NCBI RefSeq assembly: GCF_001766675.1
Contig: NZ_MJLT01000001.1
Coordinates: 124,001-188,000 of the forward strand
Direction of reading: 5' to 3'
Source: Arthrobacter sp. SW1
Lineage (GTDB): Bacteria; Actinomycetota; Actinomycetes; Actinomycetales; Micrococcaceae
DNA length: 64,000 nt
The notes under the pieces are model-generated. The model was not told the DNA's origin. It was given only the letters and a program-made list of their open reading frames with translations, and did not search any database. Positions 47,334-55,803 of this stretch are shown piece after piece; positions within the stretch are counted from its first letter, which is position 1, and the number at the start of each line of letters is the position of its first letter. The position numbers were made by a program, and so were the translations under genes.

Positions 47334-48476
47334 ATGCCTGTTGTCATGCCCATCTTCGGGACACGGCCGGAAGCCATCAAAATGGCTCCGATTGTGACCG
47401 CCCTTGAGGAATCTCCTCTCCTTGACTGCGTCGTGGCCGTGACCGGCCAGCACCGGGAAATGCTGGACCAGGTCAACGACCTGTTCGGCATTTCGCCTGA
47501 CCATGATTTGAACATCCTCCAGCAAGGCCAGAGCCTATCCGACATCATGACGCGGACGGTTGACGGCCTTAACCGCATCTTCCAGGACTCCAAGCCGGAT
47601 GCCGTGATCGTCCAGGGCGACACCACCACCTCCACGGCAGCCGCCATTGCTGCCTTCTACCACGGCATCCCGGTGGTCCATGCCGAGGCCGGCCTGCGCA
47701 GCGGTGACCTGTTCTCCCCGTTCCCGGAGGAAGCAAACCGCAAGATCACCTCGCAAATCACCAGCCTCCACCTGGCGCCTACAAGTACCAGCAAGGCGAA
47801 CCTGCTTGCCGAAGGAATTTCGGAAGCGGACATTGTGGTCACCGGCAATACCGTCATCGACGCCCTGCTGACGACTGTCGGCAAGGAAATCCCCTTCAGC
47901 GATCCCGCCCTCGAGGAACTGGCCAGCTCAGGCAGGAAAGTCCTTTTGGTCACAACGCACCGGCGCGAGAACCAAGGAGGCGCCATGCAGGACATCGGCC
48001 GCGCGCTGGCCCGTATTGCGGACGCCGAGCCGGAGCTGACCATCGTGCTCCCGGCCCACAAGAACCCGGTGGTCCGCGAAGCGGTGCTTCCTTCCATCGA
48101 AGGCAAGGCCAACGTCATCGTCACAGAACCGCTTGCCTACGGCGAGTTCACCCGGATGCTCTCCCTGGCGCACATTGTGTTGACCGACTCGGGCGGTGTC
48201 CAGGAGGAAGCTCCCAGCCTCGGCAAGCCGGTTCTCGTCATGCGCGAGAACACCGAGCGGCCCGAAGCCGTGGTAGCCGGCACGGTGCGCCTCATCGGGA
48301 CGGATGAGGACCGCATCGTGAGTGAGGTCGCCGAGCTCCTGCACAGCCAGGCCGCGTTCGACGCCATGGCGAACGCCGTCAACCCGTACGGCGACGGAAA
48401 AGCCGCTGAACGCACCGTGGCCGCCGTCGCGCAACTGCTCGGCGTCGGGCAGCGCACTGCAGAGTTCGGACTCTGA
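47334..48476 (+). CDS. wecB: UDP-N-acetylglucosamine 2-epimerase (non-hydrolysing)
   Basis: Makes UDP-ManNAc from UDP-GlcNAc. The family motifs are in order: FGTRPEAIKMAPIV near the start, VQGDTTTSTAAA, HAEAGLRSGDLFSPFPEE, TTHRREN and LTDSGGVQEEAPSLGKP. 380 residues. GGGGA precedes the ATG. A TAAAAT at 47285-47290 could be a -10 element, but the -35 is poor. It supplies the substrate of the wecC product at 61958-63211, which lies in the opposite-strand cluster. Confidence 0.95.
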   Translation: MPVVMPIFGTRPEAIKMAPIVTALEESPLLDCVVAVTGQHREMLDQVNDLFGISPDHDLNILQQGQSLSDIMTRTVDGLNRIFQDSKPDAVIVQGDTTTSTAAAIAAFYHGIPVVHAEAGLRSGDLFSPFPEEANRKITSQITSLHLAPTSTSKANLLAEGISEADIVVTGNTVIDALLTTVGKEIPFSDPALEELASSGRKVLLVTTHRRENQGGAMQDIGRALARIADAEPELTIVLPAHKNPVVREAVLPSIEGKANVIVTEPLAYGEFTRMLSLAHIVLTDSGGVQEEAPSLGKPVLVMRENTERPEAVVAGTVRLIGTDEDRIVSEVAELLHSQAAFDAMANAVNPYGDGKAAERTVAAVAQLLGVGQRTAEFGL

Positions 48477-48505
48477 CCCAGCCGGTGCAAGCCGCAACAG
48501 AACGA

Positions 48506-48550
48506 AAATGCCCTGGTTCCCGATCCATTGGATCGGGAACCAGGGCATTT
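48506..48550. terminator. Bidirectional terminator after wecB
   Basis: Perfect 22-bp arms (48506-48527 and 48529-48550) around one T. The arm starts AAATGCCCTGGTTCCCG and gives GCATTT on each strand. It lies between convergent wecB and the secreted-protein gene. Confidence 0.87.
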
Positions 48551-48583
48551 CCTATGCAGCGTCAGGTGCCAAAGGCGGCGACC

Positions 48584-49855
48584 CTAGCTCCGTACGCCGG
48601 CCGTCGAGAAACCGATCTGGATCTTCGAACCAGTGGGCAGCGTACCGATCGCCTGGCCCAGGACAATCTCGATCATGGTGACCGCGATTGACGTGGTGGA
48701 CTTGGTGACCTTGTGCAGCGTGACCTGGCCAAGGCCGGGCACCTGCAGCACCGTGTTCGGCGCAACGCTTGCGTTGATCGCCGGGAGCCCGGCAATCCGC
48801 AGGTTGACGAACGACGAGGCGTCGGTCCGGGTGACCGGACCACCCGCAACAGCACGGCTGACCTTGGTTTCGGCCTTGATGGCGTCCGCCTGGATCAGTC
48901 CGTTCAGCACGTTCACGCCGGCGAGCGAGTTCGTGACGGTACCCTCTGCAGCGGGAACCAAAGCTCCGACCGTCTTCGTCGAGGAGGCCCCGACCGTCAC
49001 AAGCCCCTGGAGGTTGACGCCGGCCGAGGTGTTGGATGCCGTTCCGCCGTCGCACTTGAGCGGAGCAAGTGCAGTTGCACCCGATCCGACCAGGCCGGAC
49101 AGAAGCGACGCCTTGGTGGTGAAACCGGATCCCGTGAGGTAGCCGGCCCGCGGCGGGGTCAGCTTGACGGTGCTGACACCCAGGCGGACGTCGGTCCCGA
49201 CCTTCAGTCCGGCGAGGCCGTCCTTCAGGATCTGGACCCGCAGTGCGGTCGTGGACACCACGTAGGTGCCGTTGACCAGCCTCTTCTCCTGACCGTTCAA
49301 CGTGACCTTGCCGAGCGAGCCCAAAAGGGGCACGTTCAAGTCGATGACCGTGTTGGCCGGCGGATTCACATCAACCGGCAGTCCGAGGACCTTGAGGCTG
49401 GTGATGGTGGTGCGGTTCGTGCCGGAGAATTCCCCCGAGGTGCTCTTTTCAGCAAAACTCTCCGACGTGATGGCGCCGGCCGTAATAAGTCCGCCCAGCA
49501 GGTTGGCGCTTGCAACGGTGGAGCGTCCCTCAATGCGCTTCCCCGTCGTGGAAAGCAGCGTCTTGACGCTCGTCGTTGCCGCGCCCACGGTACCAACTGC
49601 AGGGATGTCCAAACCTGCGAGGTTATTGCTGGACGAACGCCCCGTCAGGGACGTGCAGCCAACCGATGAATTCGCCGTGGGCCCCGACGTCAACGTCCTA
49701 TCTGAATTAAATGCGTAAGAACCATACGCGACACCCGAGAAACCTGTCGTGACCTCGGCAGGCGTAACACTCGGGACTGCAGCTGAAGCCGAGGCAAGAG
49801 GCCCGGCAACCACAAGCGTCAGGGCGCTGACCAGCGCGCCCAGAGTTCGTTTCAT
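48584..49855 (-). CDS. Secreted protein with duplicated domain (choice-of-anchor type)
   Basis: 423 residues. A signal peptide (KRTLGALVSALTLVVAGPLA, cut likely after ASASA) precedes a Val/Thr/Gly-rich beta protein. The middle and last parts repeat one another: LLGGLITAGAITSESF aligns with VLNGLIQADAIKAETK, and LKVLGLPVDVNPPANTVIDL aligns with LRIAGLPAINASVAPNTVLQ. This is the pattern of choice-of-anchor secreted proteins of unknown role. No sortase motif is seen. The ATG at 49855 follows GGGGAGAA. A hairpin at 49876-49895 lies in its leader. Confidence 0.75.
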   Translation of the reverse strand: MKRTLGALVSALTLVVAGPLASASAAVPSVTPAEVTTGFSGVAYGSYAFNSDRTLTSGPTANSSVGCTSLTGRSSSNNLAGLDIPAVGTVGAATTSVKTLLSTTGKRIEGRSTVASANLLGGLITAGAITSESFAEKSTSGEFSGTNRTTITSLKVLGLPVDVNPPANTVIDLNVPLLGSLGKVTLNGQEKRLVNGTYVVSTTALRVQILKDGLAGLKVGTDVRLGVSTVKLTPPRAGYLTGSGFTTKASLLSGLVGSGATALAPLKCDGGTASNTSAGVNLQGLVTVGASSTKTVGALVPAAEGTVTNSLAGVNVLNGLIQADAIKAETKVSRAVAGGPVTRTDASSFVNLRIAGLPAINASVAPNTVLQVPGLGQVTLHKVTKSTTSIAVTMIEIVLGQAIGTLPTGSKIQIGFSTAGVRS

Positions 49856-49875
49856 GTATTTCTCCCCATAGATAG

Positions 49876-49895
49876 CGCGAGACCAAACTCTCGCG
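49876..49895 (-). promoter_or_regulatory. Inverted repeat in leader of the secreted-protein gene
   Basis: CGCGAGA (49876-49882) and TCTCGCG (49889-49895) are perfect 7-bp arms around CCAAAC, 21 bases before the ATG. It may be an operator or a leader hairpin. Confidence 0.4.
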
Positions 49896-49980
49896 GTGCC
49901 ACCAATTATGCCCTGTCGCAACTCAACACATGCACGGTGGAGAGGGGGAATTTGCAGGTTTCTTCTCCCGCTTCACACGA

Positions 49981-50020
49981 AACACCGGCCCCAGGGCATT
50001 ACTGCCCCGGAACCGGTGTT
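49981..50020 (-). terminator. Terminator at the end of the surface-glycan operon
   Basis: AACACCGGCCCCAGGGCA pairs with TGCCCCGGAACCGGTGTT over 18 positions with three mismatches around TTAC. It lies 16 bases past the stop of the last operon gene on the - strand. Confidence 0.65.
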
Positions 50021-50035
50021 ATCGGTGGCGGGCGG

Positions 50036-51028
50036 CTAGCGCGGGAATTCGCTGTTAATTCCGCGCACCACCTTGTGAACGCCTTCATACGCTTCAAGCC
50101 GGACCGCCTTCAAGGCGTCATCGGCAATAGGCATCCGGGCGAGCCTGATTTTATCCATGAGATGCTCGTCCGTGGCACTGGACAGCAACGGGGTCCGGCC
50201 CAAGCGCTTGTAAATGTTCCTCGACTTTGAGGTGGACGACAACACCACGGAGGAAACCCCATAGCTTGTCGCAACCACAGTTCCGTGGAACTTATTCGAG
50301 ATGAGCAGGCTCAGGCCGCCAATGGCGGAACTGATGTCGTCAATGTCTTCGCTTTCGAAAATCTGCTGCCCTTCCAAGGGAAATGCCTTGGCTACTTCCA
50401 GGTCCGCTGCCCGGGTCCGTCCCGTGCCCATGACGATATTCAGGATGTCAAAACCCTCCTGCTGCAGCGTCCGGCATGCTTCAAGCAGGATCGTTGGATC
50501 TGAATCGGCACGGTGCGTCCGCAGCGAGATCCCCACGGTCGGCTTCTCGAACACCCTCGCCGGCGGATACATGCTTCCGAAGGCGAGGTCTGCGTGCTGC
50601 TCCACGACGACCTTTGGCTGCAGCTTGCGGCGGATCCATTCCGCACTCTCGGCGTCCCGGGCCGAAACGTACCGTACGTTCGGATGCTGGAAGAAGGCAC
50701 GGAGGCGTTCCATGACGTCCGGAGCCTCATGCTTGATCCAGGTGGGAACGCCCACGCCGGAGATGTAAACGGGTTTGGCGAGCCAGGCCCGGTTCCAGTA
50801 CAGGGGCGAAATCTTGTTGGGGATCACCAGGTCTCCGCCGCCAATGACGATGGCATCGACTTCGGACGCCACTTCGGTTGCAGGCCGCAGGAAGTAGGGG
50901 GCTTCGAGCTTCTCGTGCAGCAGCCGGGTTTCGTGGAACTGGCCAAGTGACTGTTCCCATATGCGGTGGAACAGCTCGTCGCCATAGTTTCCCCAGCCGA
51001 AAAACCCTACCAGGCCGATCTTTGCCAT
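50036..51028 (-). CDS. Polysaccharide pyruvyl transferase family protein (copy 2)
   Basis: 330 residues of the CsaB/PssM-type fold that adds pyruvate ketals to sugars. It opens KIGLVGFFGWGNYGDELF. IVIGGGDLVIPNK and LLISNKFHGTVVATSYG are the other family motifs. It resembles the product of the gene at 54787-55803 across its length (same opening, the same LYWNRAW box and KFHG box), so these are paralogues. It is the last gene of the operon, directly abuts the SGNH-like gene (0-base gap), and a terminator follows. Confidence 0.87.
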   Translation of the reverse strand: MAKIGLVGFFGWGNYGDELFHRIWEQSLGQFHETRLLHEKLEAPYFLRPATEVASEVDAIVIGGGDLVIPNKISPLYWNRAWLAKPVYISGVGVPTWIKHEAPDVMERLRAFFQHPNVRYVSARDAESAEWIRRKLQPKVVVEQHADLAFGSMYPPARVFEKPTVGISLRTHRADSDPTILLEACRTLQQEGFDILNIVMGTGRTRAADLEVAKAFPLEGQQIFESEDIDDISSAIGGLSLLISNKFHGTVVATSYGVSSVVLSSTSKSRNIYKRLGRTPLLSSATDEHLMDKIRLARMPIADDALKAVRLEAYEGVHKVVRGINSEFPR

Positions 51029-51835
51029 TTAACTTTCCTTTGCCTCTCCATCGCGCGACCCGGAATCGCTGTCCGCGATGACCGTCCGCAAAATTTCACG
51101 AAGATAGACCTCGCCAAATTCCTTGTTCATATGATAAAAATCGCCCCGCGCGTAGAAGGAACCTTCCGCGGCGTCTTCGGGCCGTCCCAGGCAATATTCG
51201 GAAGGCGTCCACATCCCGCCCCGTGTCAATGACTGCGGCTGCCTGATGGGCTTGATCCTCCGGCCGGGAAGCCTCCGCAACTGGCTGTCGAATGCAGCCA
51301 CGGCCCGCCGTTCGTCGCCGGCTTCCCGGAGTTTCCTGTAAGAGCTGAACGCGTCCCCTTCACGCACAGCCGCCCATTCAGCCGGCAAAGGGGCCGGCAC
51401 CAGGTAAATCGGCTTTGCGGTCATTTCCCGCAAGCGGCGAAGCAGCCGCACGGCCTGCGAGGAATCGATGCACTCGTTGTCGTTGCCGTCGGAAAATTCG
51501 GGCACCAGGTAATGCCCGCCCAGGTCGGCGTTCAGGGAATCCGGTTGGAATTGTCCCCAACGTTCAACGAGCCGGATCAGGGAGAATCCGAAACCCACAA
51601 CGACAATAGCGTCCCAGTCGTCGAGGGACAGGATGGATCCTGCGCCCGACTTCCCGTCTATTTTGACGAAGGGAAAGACCTCGGCATCGCTTTCCGAAAT
51701 GACCTTAAGGGGCACCGTGCCGTAGGTCCGGGAAATGTAGTTCGCCACTTCGGTATCCGGCAGCGACGACGCAACGGCGCCCGAGACGGCCGCCATCGGT
51801 CCGAGATGGGAATTCCCAATGAAGCAGATCCTCAT
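51029..51835 (-). CDS. SGNH-hydrolase-like protein
   Basis: 268 residues, no signal peptide. The N-terminus MRICFIGNSHLGPMAAV carries a GNSH block-I-like motif with the possible serine nucleophile. Near the end ARGDFYHMNKEFG gives a D..H block-V-like pair, the SGNH esterase/acyltransferase layout. The middle (DAIVVVGFGFSLIRLV) fits the central strands. The activity is unknown; acyl removal or transfer on the glycan is a guess. It overlaps the GSCFA gene by four bases (ATGA). Confidence 0.65.
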   Translation of the reverse strand: MRICFIGNSHLGPMAAVSGAVASSLPDTEVANYISRTYGTVPLKVISESDAEVFPFVKIDGKSGAGSILSLDDWDAIVVVGFGFSLIRLVERWGQFQPDSLNADLGGHYLVPEFSDGNDNECIDSSQAVRLLRRLREMTAKPIYLVPAPLPAEWAAVREGDAFSSYRKLREAGDERRAVAAFDSQLRRLPGRRIKPIRQPQSLTRGGMWTPSEYCLGRPEDAAEGSFYARGDFYHMNKEFGEVYLREILRTVIADSDSGSRDGEAKES

Positions 51836-52947
51836 TCGGAGAACACCTCCAAGAGGGCGTCATCGCAAAAGACTTCCTCGGCGCTCTGCTTCGCGTCCTG
51901 CACTGCCGCCCGCCGCTTGCCCGGAGGATGCTGGGAGAAGAAGTACGCCATCACCCGCTCCACGGCCTCTGGCTTGACGTCCCTGCCGCTGGGGCCGAAC
52001 GCGTCGTTGCCGAGAAAATTCGACGTGACGATCTCGTAGGAAGGGAAATAGTCGACGTCGGAGTAGCGGCGTTCGATCTCCCCGGCGGCAGCCCGCAGAA
52101 CCGCTTTCGAATGCGTCGTTGCGGTCAGCACATGGTTGCCTGTGGCAGTTGCAGCCAAAGGAACGGGCGAGACCGTCAGGATGAACTTCATGGTGGGCCG
52201 TACTCTCTTCACCAAGGTCCTGAACGCCAGGAAGTCGCTGACGATCTCCTGGTAACTGAAATTCCTGAACTGGTACTTTTCGGGGTCGTAGTCCCCCGCA
52301 ATGGTTCCCGGGGCAGTCGGAAACACGGTTCCGTCCACGGTCGACTCCCAGGCCTCGGTGAGGCCCATGGTGAACACAAAGACATCGGTGCTTTCAAAGA
52401 GCTTGCGTACGGAACGCAGGTGCGCCTTCCGATGCGCTGCCACCTGTCCGGCCGTTGCGTATCCGCCGGGCGAAACGGCCGGCCTCAACGCGTCGTAGTA
52501 CCTGCCTTCGCGTTCCCAGACGGTTTCAGCCGGCTCGTGGCCTTCCAGGGCTTCCCGGGCGAGCTGCAGAAGTTGCCGGACGTAATAGATGTTGCCGAAC
52601 CGTGCGGAGTAGATGCCGTAGTGGGCGGCTTTGGCAGCGGCGACGTCGGCACCCGGAGGAGCTGGTTCGACGTCGAGGACGGAATAGCCGTTCGCCCGCA
52701 GGTGCACGGCGATGTGCTGCGCGAAGCAGCTTCCCGCCGTCGCGACGTTGTGGCGGGGCGCAAGCTCGAACTTCTTGGTGTAGAGCCCGGGGAGGCTCCC
52801 CATCTCCTGGCCGGTGACAGCGCTCTTCCAGTAGGTCCGGGCAGGGTTGCCCTGGTAGGGAGACCGCCTCTCCCACAACGGTTCGCCGCTTTCTTCGCTT
52901 TTCACCGCTGCCTCCTTGGTGTTTTCAGGTTCCGCAAGCATCCGCAT
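51832..52947 (-). CDS. GSCFA-domain protein
   Basis: 371 residues. The family name motif is present as TAGSCFAQH near residue 70. VFVFTMGLTEAWES and VSPVPLAAT follow, and the C-terminus has the conserved VDYFPSYEIV. GSCFA proteins are SGNH-like and often lie in polysaccharide loci, but no reaction is established. The ATG at 52947 overlaps the FAD gene's TGA (TGATG), so I choose it over an upstream start. No signal peptide is seen. Confidence 0.85.
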   Translation of the reverse strand: MRMLAEPENTKEAAVKSEESGEPLWERRSPYQGNPARTYWKSAVTGQEMGSLPGLYTKKFELAPRHNVATAGSCFAQHIAVHLRANGYSVLDVEPAPPGADVAAAKAAHYGIYSARFGNIYYVRQLLQLAREALEGHEPAETVWEREGRYYDALRPAVSPGGYATAGQVAAHRKAHLRSVRKLFESTDVFVFTMGLTEAWESTVDGTVFPTAPGTIAGDYDPEKYQFRNFSYQEIVSDFLAFRTLVKRVRPTMKFILTVSPVPLAATATGNHVLTATTHSKAVLRAAAGEIERRYSDVDYFPSYEIVTSNFLGNDAFGPSGRDVKPEAVERVMAYFFSQHPPGKRRAAVQDAKQSAEEVFCDDALLEVFSE

Positions 52948-54794
52948 CAGGGAAGGTCCCAGGCCGGAATCTGTGTTGCCCGGCGCCCGAGCCACAGCTT
53001 CACATAGTTGCCGGCGTCCCGTCCTTGGGAGGCAGCAGCCTCAAGATCCGTGACAATGGCTTGTTCGCCGGACGCGGATTTCCCGACCGTCCACGCAACC
53101 TTGTTCCGTGCGACGGCGAATGCGATTGCCGGATAGTCCGGGCAGGCCGGATCCGCTCCGCTGATGGCCAAGGGCGTGATCAACGCCCCGGCACGGGCGA
53201 GCAGCCATTGCACAATAGCCGGTGGAATCCGCCGTGGCTCCACCTTCCGGGTGAGGGCCGCTACCGCCAAGGTACCGCCTGCCTGGCCGATCCCGACGGC
53301 GGTCGGGTGCAGCCGGCAGGCCGCAGCCGCAATCCTGGAAGCGGAAATGTTCTTCTCCAAGGCAATGTAACCGTCGACTTCGGCCGGGACCAGGCAACCC
53401 AATGGAATCGGAAAGGGGCCTTCCCGCCAAAGTACCGGCTTGTCCGCGAGCGTCTCATTGAGGTGCGGTTCGAAGTCACCCGGCTCGCGGCCGCCGTGCA
53501 GGTCCGGCGGATACGTCCCGGTAGCGATGCTGTAGACATTCCACCGGGCGATCTGCCCGTTCACCGAACGGTTGATGTCCTTGCCGGTGAGCGTCGCCAT
53601 ACCGACGATCCTGCTGGATTCCCTTATGTAAGGAATCACCGGGAAGTGCCGCGCGACGCTGTGATAGACGGGATCGAGCAGACGCAGCGCGGGGTGGTTG
53701 ATGCCGTCGCCGTATCCCTCATCGGTGCACGGCGCCCAGTCCAGGCCAAGTTCGTTCTGCAAATAGAACAGGATCGAAAGGGTCGCATGCAACGCCTTCC
53801 TGTCCGTGGCGTCCCGGACATCGGAATCGTAGAGGTACGCGGCGGCGGTCGGAGTGTCATTGCGGTAATTCAGGTTGGTCCGGGTTACGGCAGTCCAGTC
53901 GGAGCCCACCCAGTAGCCGGCTGAGGAGAAGTCCGGTGCCGCCCGGTAGCCGGCGAAACCGTTCGGACCGGCCTTCCGCAACCTGGGATCGGTGACGCCA
54001 TCCGGAGGGAAATGCTCACGAAGGTCTTCGAGGACGTCTTCGTATCCGGGCGGCGGTGTCGTGACCCTCAACTCACCGGGGATGCCTTCGGGATACCGGC
54101 GGATCGTGCACGTATATGTGATGTCCTGGATCCGGCTGTTGACGTCCGGGCGGTCCGTGCCTTTCACCAACGCGTTGCCGATGTAGCGGTCGACGCCGGC
54201 CATCCCGGCCAGCGCGCCCAGTTCCGTTCCGTCCATCAGCAGTGTTGTCGTGATTGTGCCGGCGCTTGTCTCTACACTTTGCACGCGGCCATTGGTGACG
54301 TTGACCGACGTCACATCGGTATTGCGGAGTACCTCAACGCCCGCTTCCTCCAGCATCAAGGACAGAACCCGTTCGACGATGACCACATTGGGCGTAATCG
54401 AAACATCGTTATAGTGCCCTGCATTTACCGGGCGCTTCAGTTCGTCCCGGTAAACGGCCATGATGCGGGCGACGATTTCGCCCCAGACTCCATGGCCGTT
54501 GATGGCTTCGTCGTAGCGGAACGTGATGTCGAAGGCGGATACCCCAGCGGATGTCGACTGCCCGCCGACCATGTGGCCTGCTTCGACCAGTGCCACCGAA
54601 AACCCGGCCCGGGCGATCGTCAACGCGGCGGCGCAGGCCGAGATGCCCGCCCCGACGACCAGTGCGTCGCAGCGGCGTTCCCGCGTCTCCGGAATGCTCT
54701 TCCAAGCTCTCAGCTGCTCAGGAGTCCTCGGGTCGCCCGCTACGGGCTGCATGGGTTCCAGACACCATGCAAGCCTTTCCGGAAACCTAGCCAC
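52947..54794 (-). CDS. FAD-dependent oxidoreductase (PF12831-type)
   Basis: 615 residues. The FAD-binding Rossmann motif is VVGAGISACAAAL near residues 46-58, followed by VALVEAGHMVGGQSTSAG. DGTELGALAGMAGVDRYIG is the later dinucleotide-associated segment, as in FAD-dependent, xanthan-lyase-annotated proteins. The substrate is unknown; oxidation of a sugar or lipid intermediate is possible. GTG start overlapping the upstream pyruvyltransferase stop by eight bases; an ATG at codon 15 is an alternative. Finding it inside a glycan operon is unusual. Confidence 0.8.
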   Translation of the reverse strand: MARFPERLAWCLEPMQPVAGDPRTPEQLRAWKSIPETRERRCDALVVGAGISACAAALTIARAGFSVALVEAGHMVGGQSTSAGVSAFDITFRYDEAINGHGVWGEIVARIMAVYRDELKRPVNAGHYNDVSITPNVVIVERVLSLMLEEAGVEVLRNTDVTSVNVTNGRVQSVETSAGTITTTLLMDGTELGALAGMAGVDRYIGNALVKGTDRPDVNSRIQDITYTCTIRRYPEGIPGELRVTTPPPGYEDVLEDLREHFPPDGVTDPRLRKAGPNGFAGYRAAPDFSSAGYWVGSDWTAVTRTNLNYRNDTPTAAAYLYDSDVRDATDRKALHATLSILFYLQNELGLDWAPCTDEGYGDGINHPALRLLDPVYHSVARHFPVIPYIRESSRIVGMATLTGKDINRSVNGQIARWNVYSIATGTYPPDLHGGREPGDFEPHLNETLADKPVLWREGPFPIPLGCLVPAEVDGYIALEKNISASRIAAAACRLHPTAVGIGQAGGTLAVAALTRKVEPRRIPPAIVQWLLARAGALITPLAISGADPACPDYPAIAFAVARNKVAWTVGKSASGEQAIVTDLEAAASQGRDAGNYVKLWLGRRATQIPAWDLP

Positions 54795-55803
54795 TCAAAC
54801 CAACCCCCATACTCTTAGCCAACAGCCCTTTCACTTTGTCCAACTCCGCCGCCGCAGCGCGGCGGAATCCGTCGATGCGCGCACGTTCCGATTCGGAAAG
54901 TCCGGCACGGGACAGGATTTCATGCCGAAGCCCGGCCGGGTCCAGCGGCTCCTGCTGACGACCCAGCGCCATCATCAAAGCCCGGGCCTTCGAGGTGTCC
55001 TTCAAGCTCCAGCACGGTTTCCCGTTCGCAAAACCAGCCACCAGGCCATGGAACTTCGAAGAAATGACGATGTCGCAGGCGGCCACCGCGGCCGCCATCG
55101 CCGGCACGGAGTCAAACGTCTCGGTCACGGATGCCGGAATGCCCGCGGCGGCCAGTTGCTCCACTTCCTGCCGGCGCTGCGTTCCTGTGGCCAGGACCAG
55201 GTGCCGGAGCCGTATGGCACCGTTCTGTTCCAGGTCAAGCAGCATGCTGCGCACCTCCAGGTCCCGTGCGGTGACGCCCTTGTTGAGCACGAGCCCCACC
55301 ACCGGCGCGCCGTCCGAAGGCTCCGGAGTCCCGGCGTCGTGCAGGGACGCAAAGCCGAGGTCCGGTACGACGTCCACCTCAAAGCCCGGGCGCACATGTT
55401 TTTCGATCCAGTCCCTGCTCCCGGCATCCCGGACGGAGAAGGACAACACAGAGGACTCCGCGAGGAACGAGCGCAGCCGTCCGGCCACATCCGGCCTATT
55501 GCGGCCGGACTCGGTGGCTACTCCGATGCCGGATACCAGCAGCGGCTTCGATTTCCAGGCCCGGTTCCAATAGAGCTGCGAAATGCTCTCTGTCCGGATC
55601 AGGTCTCCCCCGCCGATCACCAGGGCGTCGAAACCGGCCAGTACGGAATCGATCGGCCTTGAGAAGTAGGGCTTTGCCAACAGGTCGTGAACAGGCTTCG
55701 CCCGGTCCTCTCCCAGAAGCGCTTTCCATTGGGCAGCGAAGAGCTCATCGCCAAAGTTTCCCCAGCCGAAAAACCCGACCAGGCCGACGGACAATCCGGT
55801 CAT
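54787..55803 (-). CDS. Polysaccharide pyruvyl transferase family protein (copy 1)
   Basis: 338 residues, paralogue of the product of 50036-51028. It opens VGLVGFFGWGNFGDELFAAQ, has LVIGGGDLIRTESISQLYWN and IVISSKFHGLVAGFANGKP. The GN.GDE glycine loop and the KFHG box are those of CsaB-like pyruvyltransferases. It overlaps the large fusion gene by four bases (ATGA). The acceptor sugar is unknown; ManNAc or GlcNAc residues are likely in similar systems. Confidence 0.87.
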   Translation of the reverse strand: MTGLSVGLVGFFGWGNFGDELFAAQWKALLGEDRAKPVHDLLAKPYFSRPIDSVLAGFDALVIGGGDLIRTESISQLYWNRAWKSKPLLVSGIGVATESGRNRPDVAGRLRSFLAESSVLSFSVRDAGSRDWIEKHVRPGFEVDVVPDLGFASLHDAGTPEPSDGAPVVGLVLNKGVTARDLEVRSMLLDLEQNGAIRLRHLVLATGTQRRQEVEQLAAAGIPASVTETFDSVPAMAAAVAACDIVISSKFHGLVAGFANGKPCWSLKDTSKARALMMALGRQQEPLDPAGLRHEILSRAGLSESERARIDGFRRAAAAELDKVKGLLAKSMGVGLSG

